From CAWJPW01 sp963844845 (GTDB taxonomy: Bacteria; Acidobacteriota; Thermoanaerobaculia; Thermoanaerobaculales; Sulfomarinibacteraceae): 64,000 bases of DNA. The DNA lies in NCBI GenBank assembly GCA_963844845.1, contig CAWJPW010000008.1, forward strand, positions 930,001 to 994,000, in the 5' to 3' direction. Below are positions 18,101 through 25,672 of the stretch, piece after piece; the stretch's first letter is position 1; each line of letters begins with the position of its first letter. Under the pieces are notes generated by a model. It saw only the letters and a program-made list of their open reading frames with translations, did not search any database and was not told the DNA's origin. Position numbers and translations under genes: made by a program.

Positions 18101-18255
18101 TGCGGGTAGATGATGCGGGGCAGCAGGTCCACCGCCAGCCGCCCGATCATGGCCGTACCCACCACGCAGATGGCCACCGAGATCACCACCGTGCCCACCG
18201 GGTGGGTGATGGCCCAGTCCACCAGGCCGCGGCGCTCGGTCCCGGGCGCGCTCAT
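15115..18255 (-). CDS. RND-family efflux transporter (AcrB/HAE1-like permease)
   Basis: Proton-driven inner-membrane pump of 1046 residues, the normal AcrB length. First transmembrane helix follows LVDWAITHPVGTVVISVAICVV. The porter repeats start with ISYPQV-like IIYPQVRASVSNPGVDP. The TM4 motif is GLALGIGMLVDNSIVMLEN, with Asp-Asn where AcrB has Asp-Asp, common in HAE1 relatives. A second repeat begins NEFLPPVDDGRL. The ATG at 18255 overlaps the stop of the membrane fusion protein (ATGA), so pump and adaptor are coupled. No outer-membrane TolC-type gene is adjacent. Substrate unknown. Confidence 0.92.
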   Translation of the reverse strand: MSAPGTERRGLVDWAITHPVGTVVISVAICVVGTAMIGRLAVDLLPRIIYPQVRASVSNPGVDPEVMEQTVAKVLEPRLATTEDAVLVTSESREGRVGVDVHFEYGTDVDSALRDASTKLDQARGALPEEADPPTIFKFDPSQIPVLQLAVSSPSRDQAWLKRWCEDQLSKQLLTVPGVASVDVAGGLDREIQVVLDPERLRSYGLTVSEVLTRLREENQDVSAGRLRSAGRELLSKTKGKFTSVDDVRKVRLPLAGGGDVGIEDVGRVLDTYADDRVTTRLDGQPAVQVAITKQPDSNTVKVVDGCQRVLARLHRERFFPADVGTQVVQDQAFYVRSAVSGVANAALVGGGLAMLVVFLFLRSVRRTLVIGTSVPIAILGCVALMGSADLTLNIMSLGGLALGIGMLVDNSIVMLENIDRHQSSGDDPQEAAHVGAGEVASAVTASTMTNLAAVVPFFLVGGLTALLFNELLLTISFAILTSLVVALTLVPMLSAQLFKLRTRSRLESSRLLGIVPAAVRGLENAYRRLLPVVVRRRWLVLATAALIFAGSLLVAARLGNEFLPPVDDGRLRVYVMMPPETPLATTNRASVAAEEVIRGLPKVVHVFTTAGGYVWGRGASFNSTRIGFDIELEPRKQRGMSATQWIEVAQQKLEALPELANARLRIRPPRIRGLRTSTGTEDIEVKVFGDDLETLRRIGLDVAGRLEAIPGLTGVESSYEEVTPEVRVAVDRRRAADLGLDVGEVGRTVQTAVGGSVPTRLTEGDREYDIRVRFDRDRVQTAADLAALPMFPRSGAPLRLRDVADVSEGLAPQEIQRENQNRLVLITASVLPAAWSVGEATDAVRANLAGYQLPAGYRVLFGGQEEAIQANRRTLLTAIALAVFMVFSVMAVQYESLVNPLVIMIAIPLALVGVVAALLVTGLPISAPVMLGLILLAGIVVNNGILLVEYIEIRRRAGAASRSAAVLEAAPLRVRPILMTVSTTVIGMLPLALNPADGAELMAPLAVAVIGGLLVSTVLTLVVVPALYLVLTGARDRLRARWVAD

Positions 18256-19319
18256 TCGCCGCTCACGGCCTCGGCAGCATGGGCGTTGACCGCGAGGCCG
18301 TCCTGTAGGCGTGCCGTACCCTGCACCACAACGCGGTCGCCGGCGGCGAGCCCGGCGGTGATCAGCGCGCGGCCGCCGAAGCGATCGCCCACCTCCACCT
18401 TGCGCAGCTCGGCGACGCCGTCCGCCACCACCCACACGAACCCGCCCTCGGCGCCGCGCTGGACCGCCTCCTCGGGAACCGTAAGGGCGGCGGGGATGCG
18501 TTCCACCACCAGGTGGGCGCGGGCCAGGAAACCGTAGCGCACCGCGGCTGGCGGGTCGTCGACCTTGAGCTCCACCGTGACCTGGCGGGAGGCGCCGTCG
18601 GCGGCGGGGAAGAGCCGCTGAATGTGGGCCGCCAGGGTCACGCCGGGGAGCGCGTCCACCGTCACCCGGGCGGGATCGCCGGCGGTCAGCTTCACCACCT
18701 CCAGCTCCGACACCGGCACCCGCAGCAGGAGGCCGCTGCCCGAGGCGAGCTCGAGAAGGGGCGAGCGGGGCGAGGCGAGGTTGCCGACCTCCACCTGGCG
18801 GGCCACCACAACGCCCGACACCGGGGCGGCGATGTGGGTGAAGGAGAGGCGGGTGTGCAGGGCGTCCACCTTGGCGGAGGCGATGCGCAGCGTCGCCCGC
18901 GCGGCATCAAGCTCCTGCTCGGGCACGAGGCCGTCAGAGCGCAGGCTCTGCACCCGGTTCCAGGTGGAGGTGGCCTCCTCCAGCGACGCCTCTGCCTGGG
19001 CCAGCTCCGCCTCGAGCTCACGGCTGTCCAGCTCCACCAGCAGCTCCCCCGCCCGCACCCGGTCCCCCTCGCGGACGTGGACGGCGGTCACTACCCCCTC
19101 GGCCTGGGCGGCCACCAGCACACGGGCCACCGGCTCGAGCGTGCCCACTGCGGTGAGGGTGCGCTCGGCGGGGCTCGGCCGCACCGTGACGGTGGCGACC
19201 TCGGGCGCCGGCGGGGGAGGAGGTGGGGCCGGGTCGCCGCCCGAGCAGGCGGGCAGCACGAGCAGTGTCAGGGCCAGGGAGCCGACGGCGAGAACGGAGA
19301 CGGAGTCGTGAGCACGCAC
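18252..19319 (-). CDS. RND efflux membrane fusion lipoprotein
   Basis: Periplasmic adaptor, 355 residues, linking the RND pump to an outer-membrane channel. The GTG start begins a lipoprotein signal ending in LLVLPACSGG, then a Pro spacer. The lipoyl half-motifs read VAAQAEGVVTAVHVREGDRVRAGELLVE with LSFTHIAAPVSGVV, separated by an alpha-helical hairpin (LEEATSTWNRVQSL...PEQELDAARATLRI). Beta-barrel and membrane-proximal domains follow (VTVDALPGVTL, LTVPEEAVQRG). No strong Shine-Dalgarno precedes 19319. It is first in a two-gene operon with the RND permease and divergent from the lipoprotein at 19468. Confidence 0.9.
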   Translation of the reverse strand: MRAHDSVSVLAVGSLALTLLVLPACSGGDPAPPPPPPAPEVATVTVRPSPAERTLTAVGTLEPVARVLVAAQAEGVVTAVHVREGDRVRAGELLVELDSRELEAELAQAEASLEEATSTWNRVQSLRSDGLVPEQELDAARATLRIASAKVDALHTRLSFTHIAAPVSGVVVARQVEVGNLASPRSPLLELASGSGLLLRVPVSELEVVKLTAGDPARVTVDALPGVTLAAHIQRLFPAADGASRQVTVELKVDDPPAAVRYGFLARAHLVVERIPAALTVPEEAVQRGAEGGFVWVVADGVAELRKVEVGDRFGGRALITAGLAAGDRVVVQGTARLQDGLAVNAHAAEAVSGE

Positions 19320-19467
19320 GTCGTGATGATACCCCGAAGTGGGGCGATCCGATGTCGCAGTGGTTTCCCGCTGTCGCAGGGCGGTCGGGGAAGCCCCACC
19401 GCGGGCGTGCTGTTGTGCTGGCAGACGGGCGGCGCCGGCCGGCGCCGCCCGCGATCGGGAGGTACTC

Positions 19468-20217
19468 ATGAAGCGCACATTTCTTCTTCGGCCCACCTGG
19501 CTCACCGCCGCCCTGCTCCTCCTTGTGGGTTGCGGGGGCGGCGCGGTCAAAGCCCCTGAGGCTACGCCCACCCCGGCTGTGACGACCACCGGAGGCGCCA
19601 TCGACATCGTGCCCCAGGGGTTCGTCAAGGGCGATCTGCCGCCGTCGCTGGACGCGATTCTCAAGGACGCCGACGAGATGGTGGTGGCGGCGGCCGCGGG
19701 CAACTGGAGTCAGGTCGATGCGGGCATGAACGCCATCGACGCCGACTGGGCGACCTTCAGCGCACGGCCGGAGATCAGCCAGCTGCCCCAGGACCAGATG
19801 GGCGCCATCGACGACGCGGTGCACGCCCTGGGGGTCACGGTCAAGGACCACGAGTCCCGCTCCACCATGCGCGGGGCCAACAACCTCGGCGCGCTGCTCG
19901 CCATCCTCGCCGAGACCTACCACCCCGACCTGCCGCCGCAGATCAGCCTCCTGCGGGTGGGCGAGCGCAACCTCATGCTCGATGCTCAGGACAACGACAT
20001 GGTGGCGGCCGACGAGACCCTGGCGCAGCTCCAGACCACCTGGCAGGAGATCGAGGACAGGGTCGTCGCCAATGATGGCGCCGAGGTCGCCGAAGGCTTC
20101 GCCCAGGCCATTGTCCGCCAGCAGGCGGCGGAGAAGGCCGGTGACGCAAAGGCCCTGGAGGCCGAGGCGCGGGCCGCGCTGCTCCTGGTGGAGCGCATGG
20201 AAGGGCTCGCCTGGTAG
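19468..20217 (+). CDS. Lipoprotein of unknown function, helical
   Basis: 249 residues. Start supported by GGGAGG five bases upstream. The lipobox LLLVGC (residues 17-22) follows a hydrophobic segment, so it is likely an outer- or inner-membrane lipoprotein. After a Thr/Pro linker the protein is almost all helix, with paired amphipathic repeats (DEMVVAAAAGNWSQVDAGMN, DNDMVAADETLAQLQTTWQE) resembling periplasmic cytochrome- or metal-associated helical bundles. Metal or haem ligands are not evident. It is divergent from the RND adaptor and convergent with the next gene; a link to efflux is only positional. Confidence 0.75.
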   Translation: MKRTFLLRPTWLTAALLLLVGCGGGAVKAPEATPTPAVTTTGGAIDIVPQGFVKGDLPPSLDAILKDADEMVVAAAAGNWSQVDAGMNAIDADWATFSARPEISQLPQDQMGAIDDAVHALGVTVKDHESRSTMRGANNLGALLAILAETYHPDLPPQISLLRVGERNLMLDAQDNDMVAADETLAQLQTTWQEIEDRVVANDGAEVAEGFAQAIVRQQAAEKAGDAKALEAEARAALLLVERMEGLAW

Positions 20218-20241
20218 GCGTGGGGCGACTCCCTCGGTGGG

Positions 20242-21123
20242 TTAGGTGGGCGGAGCCCCGGGCGGGGGTACGCGGCGCAGCCGGACGCCGCTCTCGCGCA
20301 GCCATTCCGCCACCACCATGCCGGTGGGCGTGCGCAGAATCGCCCCACTGTAGCCGGCCGGCTCGAGCCGATCGGCCACCGCCTCCGTCAGGCGCGTCCG
20401 TGCGGCGTCGTCGAGGCCACTCCAGGCGGCCTCGTCGACGGTGAGGTAGAGGCTGGGCGGGCGTGCCACAACCGCGGTGACGGCGGGCAGCTCGGCGAAG
20501 TCATCGAGAGTGAAGGCGGGGATCGGCGCCGGCCGGCCGGAGGTGTGGACGATGACCAACAACACGCCGGCCAGGAAAACGAGCAGGGCCACCATGGCGG
20601 AGGTGCGGCGCCGTTCGCGTCGTGCGCTTGCGGGGGTCGCCTCTGGCGGCAACCGGTCGGCCTCGACCCGTGCTGCGGCGAGGCGGTCGATGGTGGCGTT
20701 CAGCCAGGCCAGCGCCTCACTCAGGGCGGCGCTGCGCAGAGCGGCCTGGGCCGCGTCGTGGCTGCGGTTCCCCGCCGACAGCTCGGTGACGGCATGCCGG
20801 AGCTGGGCGCTGACACGGCGACCGTTGTCGAGGAGGCTGGCCAGCTCGGCGGCTTCGGCGTCGGCGCCCCCGTCGGCCTCGGCCATCTCGACGGCCAGCC
20901 GTCGCCGTCGATCCGCAACAACCATTTCTAGGGCGATAGCCTCCGCCAAGGGGCGACCCGCTAGAGGAGCGCCCCCCGCCGCCCACGTCGCCACCTGACG
21001 CCGCTCCCACGGGCTGAAAGCAACAGCCTCGCCAGCGGCGAAGAGGGGCGCGTCGGGGTCGGCCGCGGCGGCGCGCACGGCCGCCAGGGCCTCTGCCAAC
21101 GTCGCTGCCCATGGTGGCTGCAT
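20242..21123 (-). CDS. Hypothetical single-pass membrane protein
   Basis: 293 residues with one transmembrane helix (SAMVALLVFLAGVLLVIVHT) at roughly 180-200. The cytosolic N-terminal part is helical and Ala-rich (LPLAEAIALEMVV-type, then RRRRLAVEMAEADGG, RLRHAVTELSAG-like stretches). The periplasmic tail has alternating hydrophobics (FTLDDFAELPAVTAVVARPPSLYLTV, ILRTPTGMVVAEWL in short pieces). The architecture recalls anti-sigma or zinc-finger-less membrane regulators, but no HxxxCxxC is present. GTG at 21165 is an alternative start. No family recognised. Confidence 0.6.
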   Translation of the reverse strand: MQPPWAATLAEALAAVRAAAADPDAPLFAAGEAVAFSPWERRQVATWAAGGAPLAGRPLAEAIALEMVVADRRRRLAVEMAEADGGADAEAAELASLLDNGRRVSAQLRHAVTELSAGNRSHDAAQAALRSAALSEALAWLNATIDRLAAARVEADRLPPEATPASARRERRRTSAMVALLVFLAGVLLVIVHTSGRPAPIPAFTLDDFAELPAVTAVVARPPSLYLTVDEAAWSGLDDAARTRLTEAVADRLEPAGYSGAILRTPTGMVVAEWLRESGVRLRRVPPPGAPPT

Positions 21124-21270
21124 GCTCGGGTCCCCTCGACCGCCGTTGCTCAAGGTGTGCGCCACCTCGGAGGCGGTGGTTGCTCGATTCCGGTCGGGCT
21201 CCTGCCTCGAGTCTAACCTATGACTGGCGGCGCTCGGGCCGACAGGGGGGCGATCTCCGGGTTCCTCTCT

Positions 21271-21498
21271 TCACGGCTTCGGCGGTACGAGGTAACAGAC
21301 GGTGGAGACGTCGCTGCCGGCGGCGATGACGAGCACCGCCGGCGTCGGACCGAAGGTGATGCCGTCAAGCTGGAAAAGGGAGAGGTCGCCGGAGCCCGCG
21401 ACCAGACAGGCGCTGCCCCCCGAGAGTGCGATGGCGTTCACGCGGCTGTTGGTGAGGTACTCCATGAACCTCTCGTGCTCGAGCGTGGGCCGGCTCAT
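21271..21498 (-). CDS. Small hypothetical protein
   Basis: 75 residues, start at 21498 with GGGGAG six bases upstream. The C-terminal two thirds alternate hydrophobics like a small beta-sheet (VNAIALSGGSACLV, SLFQLDGITFG, AVLVIAAGSDVSTVCYLV). The N-terminus is an amphipathic helix (TLEHERFMEYLTNSRV). There is no signal peptide. It lies just downstream of a truncated kinase fragment on the same strand and may once have been part of that transcription unit. No family recognised. Confidence 0.5.
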   Translation of the reverse strand: MSRPTLEHERFMEYLTNSRVNAIALSGGSACLVAGSGDLSLFQLDGITFGPTPAVLVIAAGSDVSTVCYLVPPKP

Positions 21499-21634
21499 GA
21501 GCTCTCCCCCTCTCTCTCGAGTGCCGTGGTTTCGGTCGAGGGCGGTCCTGGATCGGAGCCCTGTGAGCGGATGCCGGTCGCGGTCATCGAGCGGGTGTCC
21601 ACGTGTCGGCGGCGCCGCCGAGCTCGTCCAGGCG

Positions 21635-21814
21635 TCAGCCCCGCACCCCGGGATCGGCCACGGATTCGGGTCGGGCGGCGAGCTGATCGCTCCACCGGGC
21701 GATGCTGTGCGGTCGCGCGGCGGGCTCCTTGTGGAGCGCTGTTGCCAGCAGCTCGTCCACTCCGCGAGGAATCGCCGGACGCAGCACCGGGACCGGCGGA
21801 GGGTCCGGGTTCCT
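21635..21814 (-). pseudogene. Truncated C-terminal fragment of a Ser/Thr protein kinase
   Basis: A 59-codon minus-strand frame ending in TGA reads PPPVPVLRPAIPRGVDELL, then ATALHKEPAARPHSIARW. This is kinase subdomain XI with its invariant Arg (D/E-P-x-x-R-P). Nothing upstream resembles the rest of a kinase, and the frame loses coherence within about 10 codons. A MITE-like element starts 46 bp upstream at 21861. The fragment is therefore the remnant of a kinase gene whose 5' part has been deleted or displaced. No start codon is supported. Confidence 0.55.
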
Positions 21815-21860
21815 CGAGCAGGCTGAGGGTCCTTGCGGACGGCAGCTCGTCCCGCGTCTC

Positions 21861-22027
21861 CTAGTGTCCTGTTTGGAAAATCCCGATGCACTCCTCGCGG
21901 GCCATCGCGGCCCCTGGTGGCGTTGCGACTCCTTGAAGTAGTCAGACTACGACTGCGTCGTCGCGCCTTGCCAGGAACCGCGCTGACTCCCCGAATAGCA
22001 CATCGGACTTCCCAAACAGGACACTAG
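21861..22027. mobile_element. 167-bp MITE-like element with terminal inverted repeats
   Basis: Starts CTAGTGTCCTGTTTGGAAAA and ends with the near-exact inverse, TTCCCAAACAGGACACTAG. The terminal arms match over about 23 bases with few differences. CTAG at both outer ends is either the tip of the arms or a 4-bp target duplication. The interior has a GTAGTC/GACTAC hairpin and no ORF of note. Being short, non-coding and flanked by a truncated gene, it looks like a non-autonomous IS derivative; IS5-group elements are known to use YTAR (CTAG-like) targets. Confidence 0.7.
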
Positions 22028-22208
22028 CGCTGTCCCGAGCATGATCGGCTCGCCGAGACGATTGCCCGGGAAGCTCGGCAGGTGCAGCGGGACCGCGAGG
22101 CGTGGCCTGCGGGCACGTGCTCGGGGAGGCCCACTGCCGGCTGATTGAGGTGTACGCGAGATGGCGAGTTCCGGGAACCCGGAGGAGCCCGCCCCCGTAT
22201 ACTGGGGC

Positions 22209-23159
22209 GTGGCAGGCATCATCTCGGTCCAGGGTCTGGTCAAGGAGTACCGCTCGAGGCGGCGGAGGCTGCGCGCCCTCGACGGGGTCGATCTGGAGAT
22301 CGGTCAAGGCGAGGTCTTCGGCCTGCTCGGTCCCAACGGCGCCGGCAAGACCACCCTGGTGAAGATCCTCCTCGGCCTCACGCGGCCAACCGCGGGCACG
22401 GCGTGGCTGCGCGGTGCAGACCCCGCCCGCGCTGCCGCCCGGCTCAGGGTCGGATACCTGCCAGAGGGCCACCGCTTCCCCGGCTACCTCAGTGGGGTCG
22501 CCACGCTGCGTCTCTTCGGCCGGCTCGCCGGCGTAGCCGACGGCGAGCTCGCGCGGCGGATCCCGGAGCTGCTGGAGCTGGTGGGTCTGGCTGACCGCGG
22601 CGGCGATCGCGTCGGTCGCTACTCCAAGGGCATGACTCAGCGTCTCGGCCTCGCCGCCGCCCTGGTGGACCGCCCTGAGCTGCTGCTGTTGGATGAGCCC
22701 ACCGACGGTGTCGACCCGGTGGGCCGCCGTCACATCCGTGACGTGCTGCTAGCGGAGCGCGCCGGTGGCACAGCCATCCTGGTCAACTCGCATCTCCTGT
22801 CCGAGGTGGAGCGGACCTGTCAGCGGGTCGCCATCCTCGACCGGGGTCGGGTGGTGAGGGAGGCCAGCATCGACGAGCTCGTCCGCCAGGAGCTGCGCTT
22901 CCGCGTGCGGGTCGAGGGCGGCGACGCTCCCGAGCCAGCGGTCACCATTCCGGGGGTCGCGCTGACCCGCTGCAACGGCTACCTCGAGGTCGAGGCCGAG
23001 TCGCTGACAGCGCTCAACGCCTTGCTCGACGACCTGCGTCGGGAGGGGCACCTCCTCAGCGAGGTCACGCCTGTGCGGCCTGATCTCGAGGAGGTCTTCG
23101 TCCGCCTGGTGGGGGGAGTGGCGCCCCCCGATCGATCCGCCGGGGGAGGTGCCCCGTGA
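22209..23159 (+). CDS. ABC transporter ATP-binding protein
   Basis: 316-residue ATPase of an exporter-type ABC-2 system. Walker A GPNGAGKTT, the signature as YSKGMTQR (a form common in ABC-2 exporters), Walker B LLLLDEPTDGVDP and switch His in NSHLLSEVE are intact. A 90-residue C-terminal extension (LRFRVRVEGG, LEEVFVRLVGG) resembles the NosF/CcmA-like regulatory tail. I prefer the GTG at 22209: it sits five bases after TATACT (22198-22203) with no ribosome site, suggesting a leaderless message. An ATG at 22161 in frame is possible. The stop overlaps the permease start by four bases. Confidence 0.88.
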   Translation: MAGIISVQGLVKEYRSRRRRLRALDGVDLEIGQGEVFGLLGPNGAGKTTLVKILLGLTRPTAGTAWLRGADPARAAARLRVGYLPEGHRFPGYLSGVATLRLFGRLAGVADGELARRIPELLELVGLADRGGDRVGRYSKGMTQRLGLAAALVDRPELLLLDEPTDGVDPVGRRHIRDVLLAERAGGTAILVNSHLLSEVERTCQRVAILDRGRVVREASIDELVRQELRFRVRVEGGDAPEPAVTIPGVALTRCNGYLEVEAESLTALNALLDDLRREGHLLSEVTPVRPDLEEVFVRLVGGVAPPDRSAGGGAP

Positions 23160-23986
23160 GGACCTGGGCCCTGGTGGTGGACACCTGGCGCGAGGCCCTG
23201 GCACGCAAGACGCTGCTGGGTTTCGCCGGCGCCTCCACCCTCTTTCTGCTCACCGTCACCTTCGCCCTCGACCTCGACATCGTGCAGGGCTCACTGGCCG
23301 CGGCGACCCTCTTCGGCCACCAGCTCGAGCTGCACGGCGGTGCGGTGGCCATCGACGAGGCGGTGACCGGCGGTCTCTCGGTGTTCGCCGGCCTCACCTA
23401 CGGCCTGGGGATCTTCCTCGCTGTCTTCGCCACCGGCAACCAGGTCCCCAACCTCATGCGGCGCGGAACCGTCGACCTCTACCTGAGCCGGCCGGTGGCC
23501 CGCGCCCACGTGCTGCTGGGCCGTTTTCTGGGCGGCACCACGGTGGTGGCGGCGAACCTTCTCTACCTCTGTGGCGGCCTGCTCGTGATCGTCGGCCTCA
23601 AGACCGGCGTGTGGGAGGCCCGCTTTCTCCTCGCCGCCCTTCTCATCTTCTTGGTGTTCCTCTCCTTTCTCGGCTTCATGTATCTCATCGGCGTGCTGTC
23701 GGGTTCGACGCCACTGTCGGTGATGCTGTCCTACGGCCTGTGGGTGGTGTCCATGCCCCTGGCGGCGCACGAGCGCATCGCCGCCGCCATGGACTCCCGA
23801 GTCTCCGCCGCCCTCGTCAACGGTCTCTACTGGGTGCTGCCCAAGACGTCGGAGCTCGGCCGCGACATCGTCCGGTTGGTCCTCGGCCAGGGCGCCCCCG
23901 GGGCGGCCGCTCTCGTCACCACCGCCGCGTTCGGCGCCGTGTGTCTGGCACTGGCGGTGGCCCTCTTCGACCGCAAGAGCTTCTAG
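23156..23986 (+). CDS. ABC-2 type transporter permease
   Basis: 276 residues, six hydrophobic segments, partner of the ATPase with which it overlaps (GTGA). The N-terminal cytosolic helix (TWREALARKTLLGF) is typical of NosY/ABC-2 permeases. The first loop (LDIVQGSLAAATLFGHQLEL) is longer than usual and probably periplasmic. VDLYLSRPVARAHVLLGRF between helices 2 and 3 is the characteristic ABC-2_4/NosY coupling segment. Substrate unknown. It is followed 10 bp later by a secreted protein gene with a strong ribosome site, so that product may work with the transporter. Confidence 0.85.
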   Translation: MRTWALVVDTWREALARKTLLGFAGASTLFLLTVTFALDLDIVQGSLAAATLFGHQLELHGGAVAIDEAVTGGLSVFAGLTYGLGIFLAVFATGNQVPNLMRRGTVDLYLSRPVARAHVLLGRFLGGTTVVAANLLYLCGGLLVIVGLKTGVWEARFLLAALLIFLVFLSFLGFMYLIGVLSGSTPLSVMLSYGLWVVSMPLAAHERIAAAMDSRVSAALVNGLYWVLPKTSELGRDIVRLVLGQGAPGAAALVTTAAFGAVCLALAVALFDRKSF

Positions 23987-23996
23987 GAGGTGATCC

Positions 23997-24995
23997 ATGC
24001 TCCGTCGTACCCTTCTCGCCGCCTTCGTGCTGGTGGCCGGCACCGCCTGGGCGGCGCCGCCCACCGTGCCCGAGCTGCTCCGCCTGGTCCCCGCCGATGC
24101 CCGCGCCGTGGTGGCGGTGGACGTCGCCGCCCTCAGGACCGAGCCGCTGGTGCAGCAGTGGCTGCTGGAGCACCAGGAGACCTGGAGCGGGGTGGACGAC
24201 GACGCCATGCGCTTCCTGCGTGAGGCCGGGCTCGATCCAGCCCGCGATGTCGACCTCATGGTCTTCGCCGTGTCAGGCAGTGAGGAGGCCCCGGAGCCGC
24301 TCGCCCTCTTCGCTGGTCGCTACGATCCCGCCACCCTGGGCGCCGCGCTCACCGCGCGCGGCGCCGAGCTGGTGGGTGTCGGCAGCGTCACCGCCTACCG
24401 CGTGGGTGACGGCGACGAGACCGGACACGCCGCCCTCGTAAGGGTCACCCCCGGCCTGGTGATGGTGGGGACGACGACGACTCTGACCGCGGTCTACGGT
24501 CCCACCGGTGGACCGGTTCACGTGGTGGCTGCCGAGACTGCGGCCGGGCATCTCGACCTCGCTGCGCCCTTCTGGATGGCCGTGGCCGTCCCCGAGGGCG
24601 CGGCCGATCCGCCGGACCACGCGAAGGCCATGGCCGAGGACAGTCCCGAAGGGCGAGCGATGATGGCGATGGCCTCGGCCTCGACCTCCATCCGGCGCGT
24701 GGCGGCATGGGCGAGGCTGGGCGAGTACCTTCAGGTGCACGGCTTCGCCACCTCCACCAGCGAGGAGAACGCTGGCCTCTTCCGTGATGCCGTCAAGGGC
24801 GCCCTTGCCGCCATGCGACTGGCCGCCCAGGAGCGCGAGCCGCAGCTGGTGGACGTGCTGCGCGGGGTCACGGTGAAGGCCGAGGGCACCGGTGTCGCGG
24901 TGACCGCGGAGCTGCCGGTGGAGCTTCTGAAGCAGCTTAGTCGAGAGGTCCACGCGCACCACCACCACGCTGAGGTCACCGTCGAGCCGGAGTGA
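23997..24995 (+). CDS. Secreted hypothetical protein (DUF3352-like impression)
   Basis: 332 residues with a clean signal peptide (MLRRTLLAAFVLVAGTAWA). The mature protein begins APPTVPELLRLVPADARAVVAVDVAAL, a pattern (levels of 'P.dA..vv.vDv..L') seen in DUF3352-type envelope proteins; I treat that as an impression only. Later parts alternate strands and helices (LALFAGRYDPATL, LVRVTPGLVMVGTT). The last residues are His/Glu-rich (AHHHHAEV), possibly metal-binding. A perfect AGGAGGTG precedes the start. It is third in an operon with the ABC transporter, suggesting an envelope role linked to export. Confidence 0.7.
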   Translation: MLRRTLLAAFVLVAGTAWAAPPTVPELLRLVPADARAVVAVDVAALRTEPLVQQWLLEHQETWSGVDDDAMRFLREAGLDPARDVDLMVFAVSGSEEAPEPLALFAGRYDPATLGAALTARGAELVGVGSVTAYRVGDGDETGHAALVRVTPGLVMVGTTTTLTAVYGPTGGPVHVVAAETAAGHLDLAAPFWMAVAVPEGAADPPDHAKAMAEDSPEGRAMMAMASASTSIRRVAAWARLGEYLQVHGFATSTSEENAGLFRDAVKGALAAMRLAAQEREPQLVDVLRGVTVKAEGTGVAVTAELPVELLKQLSREVHAHHHHAEVTVEPE

Positions 24996-25016
24996 GCCGG
25001 TCGACCGCCGCTGGCG

Positions 25017-25610
25017 TCAAGCCTCGCGGGGCAGCTCGAGGAGAGTCTCGAGGATGCGTAGGGTGAGCCCCCACACCACCCGGCCGTGGTAGCGATAGCA
25101 GGGGAAGGGCAGCGGTACCCGGGCGCGGGTCCAGGTGAGAATTGAGCGGTTGGCGCGATCGAGGAAGAAGGCCAAGGGCACCCAGAGCGCTTCTTGAACC
25201 TCGTAGTTGGGGCACAGCTCGGGCTCGTCTGCCAGCGCGAACACGAAGGGCGTGACGGTGAGAGGTCCCGGGCCCGAGCGGAGATGGGTGCGCATGGTCG
25301 GTAGGCGGCCCAGGGTGCGGGCGCAGCCCTCGAGGTCGAGAGTGAGCTCCTCGCGCGTCTCCCGTACCGCCGTGGCGTAGGCAGTGGCGTCAACCGGGTC
25401 GACGCGACCCCCGGGCAGCCCCATCTGGCCCGACCAGGGGTCGCCTGGATGCTCGGCACGGTGGATGAGGAGGATCTCGGTGCCGGAGCCGTCCTCGCGA
25501 AGCACGGCCGCGACCGCGGCGGCGCTGGGCTCGGCGCTCACCACCGGGTCGTGGCCGGCGCGGGCGAGGGCGGCGGCGACATCGGCGACGGAAGGGGGAG
25601 CGACGATCAT
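25017..25610 (-). CDS. NUDIX hydrolase, CoA pyrophosphatase-like
   Basis: About 197 residues. The Nudix box is present as GGRVDP...AVRETREELTL. The preceding SGQMGLPGGRVDP is the UPF0035/CoA-diphosphatase (NudL/YeaB) signature, so the likely reaction is hydrolysis of CoA or its oxidised forms to phosphopantetheine and 3',5'-ADP. The C-terminal half contains YEVQEALWVPLAFF and WGLTLRILETLL as in that subgroup. Neither candidate start (ATG 25610, GTG 25628) has a clear ribosome site. Divergent from the methyltransferase-like gene at 25673. Confidence 0.85.
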   Translation of the reverse strand: MIVAPPSVADVAAALARAGHDPVVSAEPSAAAVAAVLREDGSGTEILLIHRAEHPGDPWSGQMGLPGGRVDPVDATAYATAVRETREELTLDLEGCARTLGRLPTMRTHLRSGPGPLTVTPFVFALADEPELCPNYEVQEALWVPLAFFLDRANRSILTWTRARVPLPFPCYRYHGRVVWGLTLRILETLLELPREA

Positions 25611-25672
25611 CGTCGGCCATTGTCGCACCGCCGGCCGGCGGGCGCCTCTGGTAGCCTGGGCTGGAGGAGATC

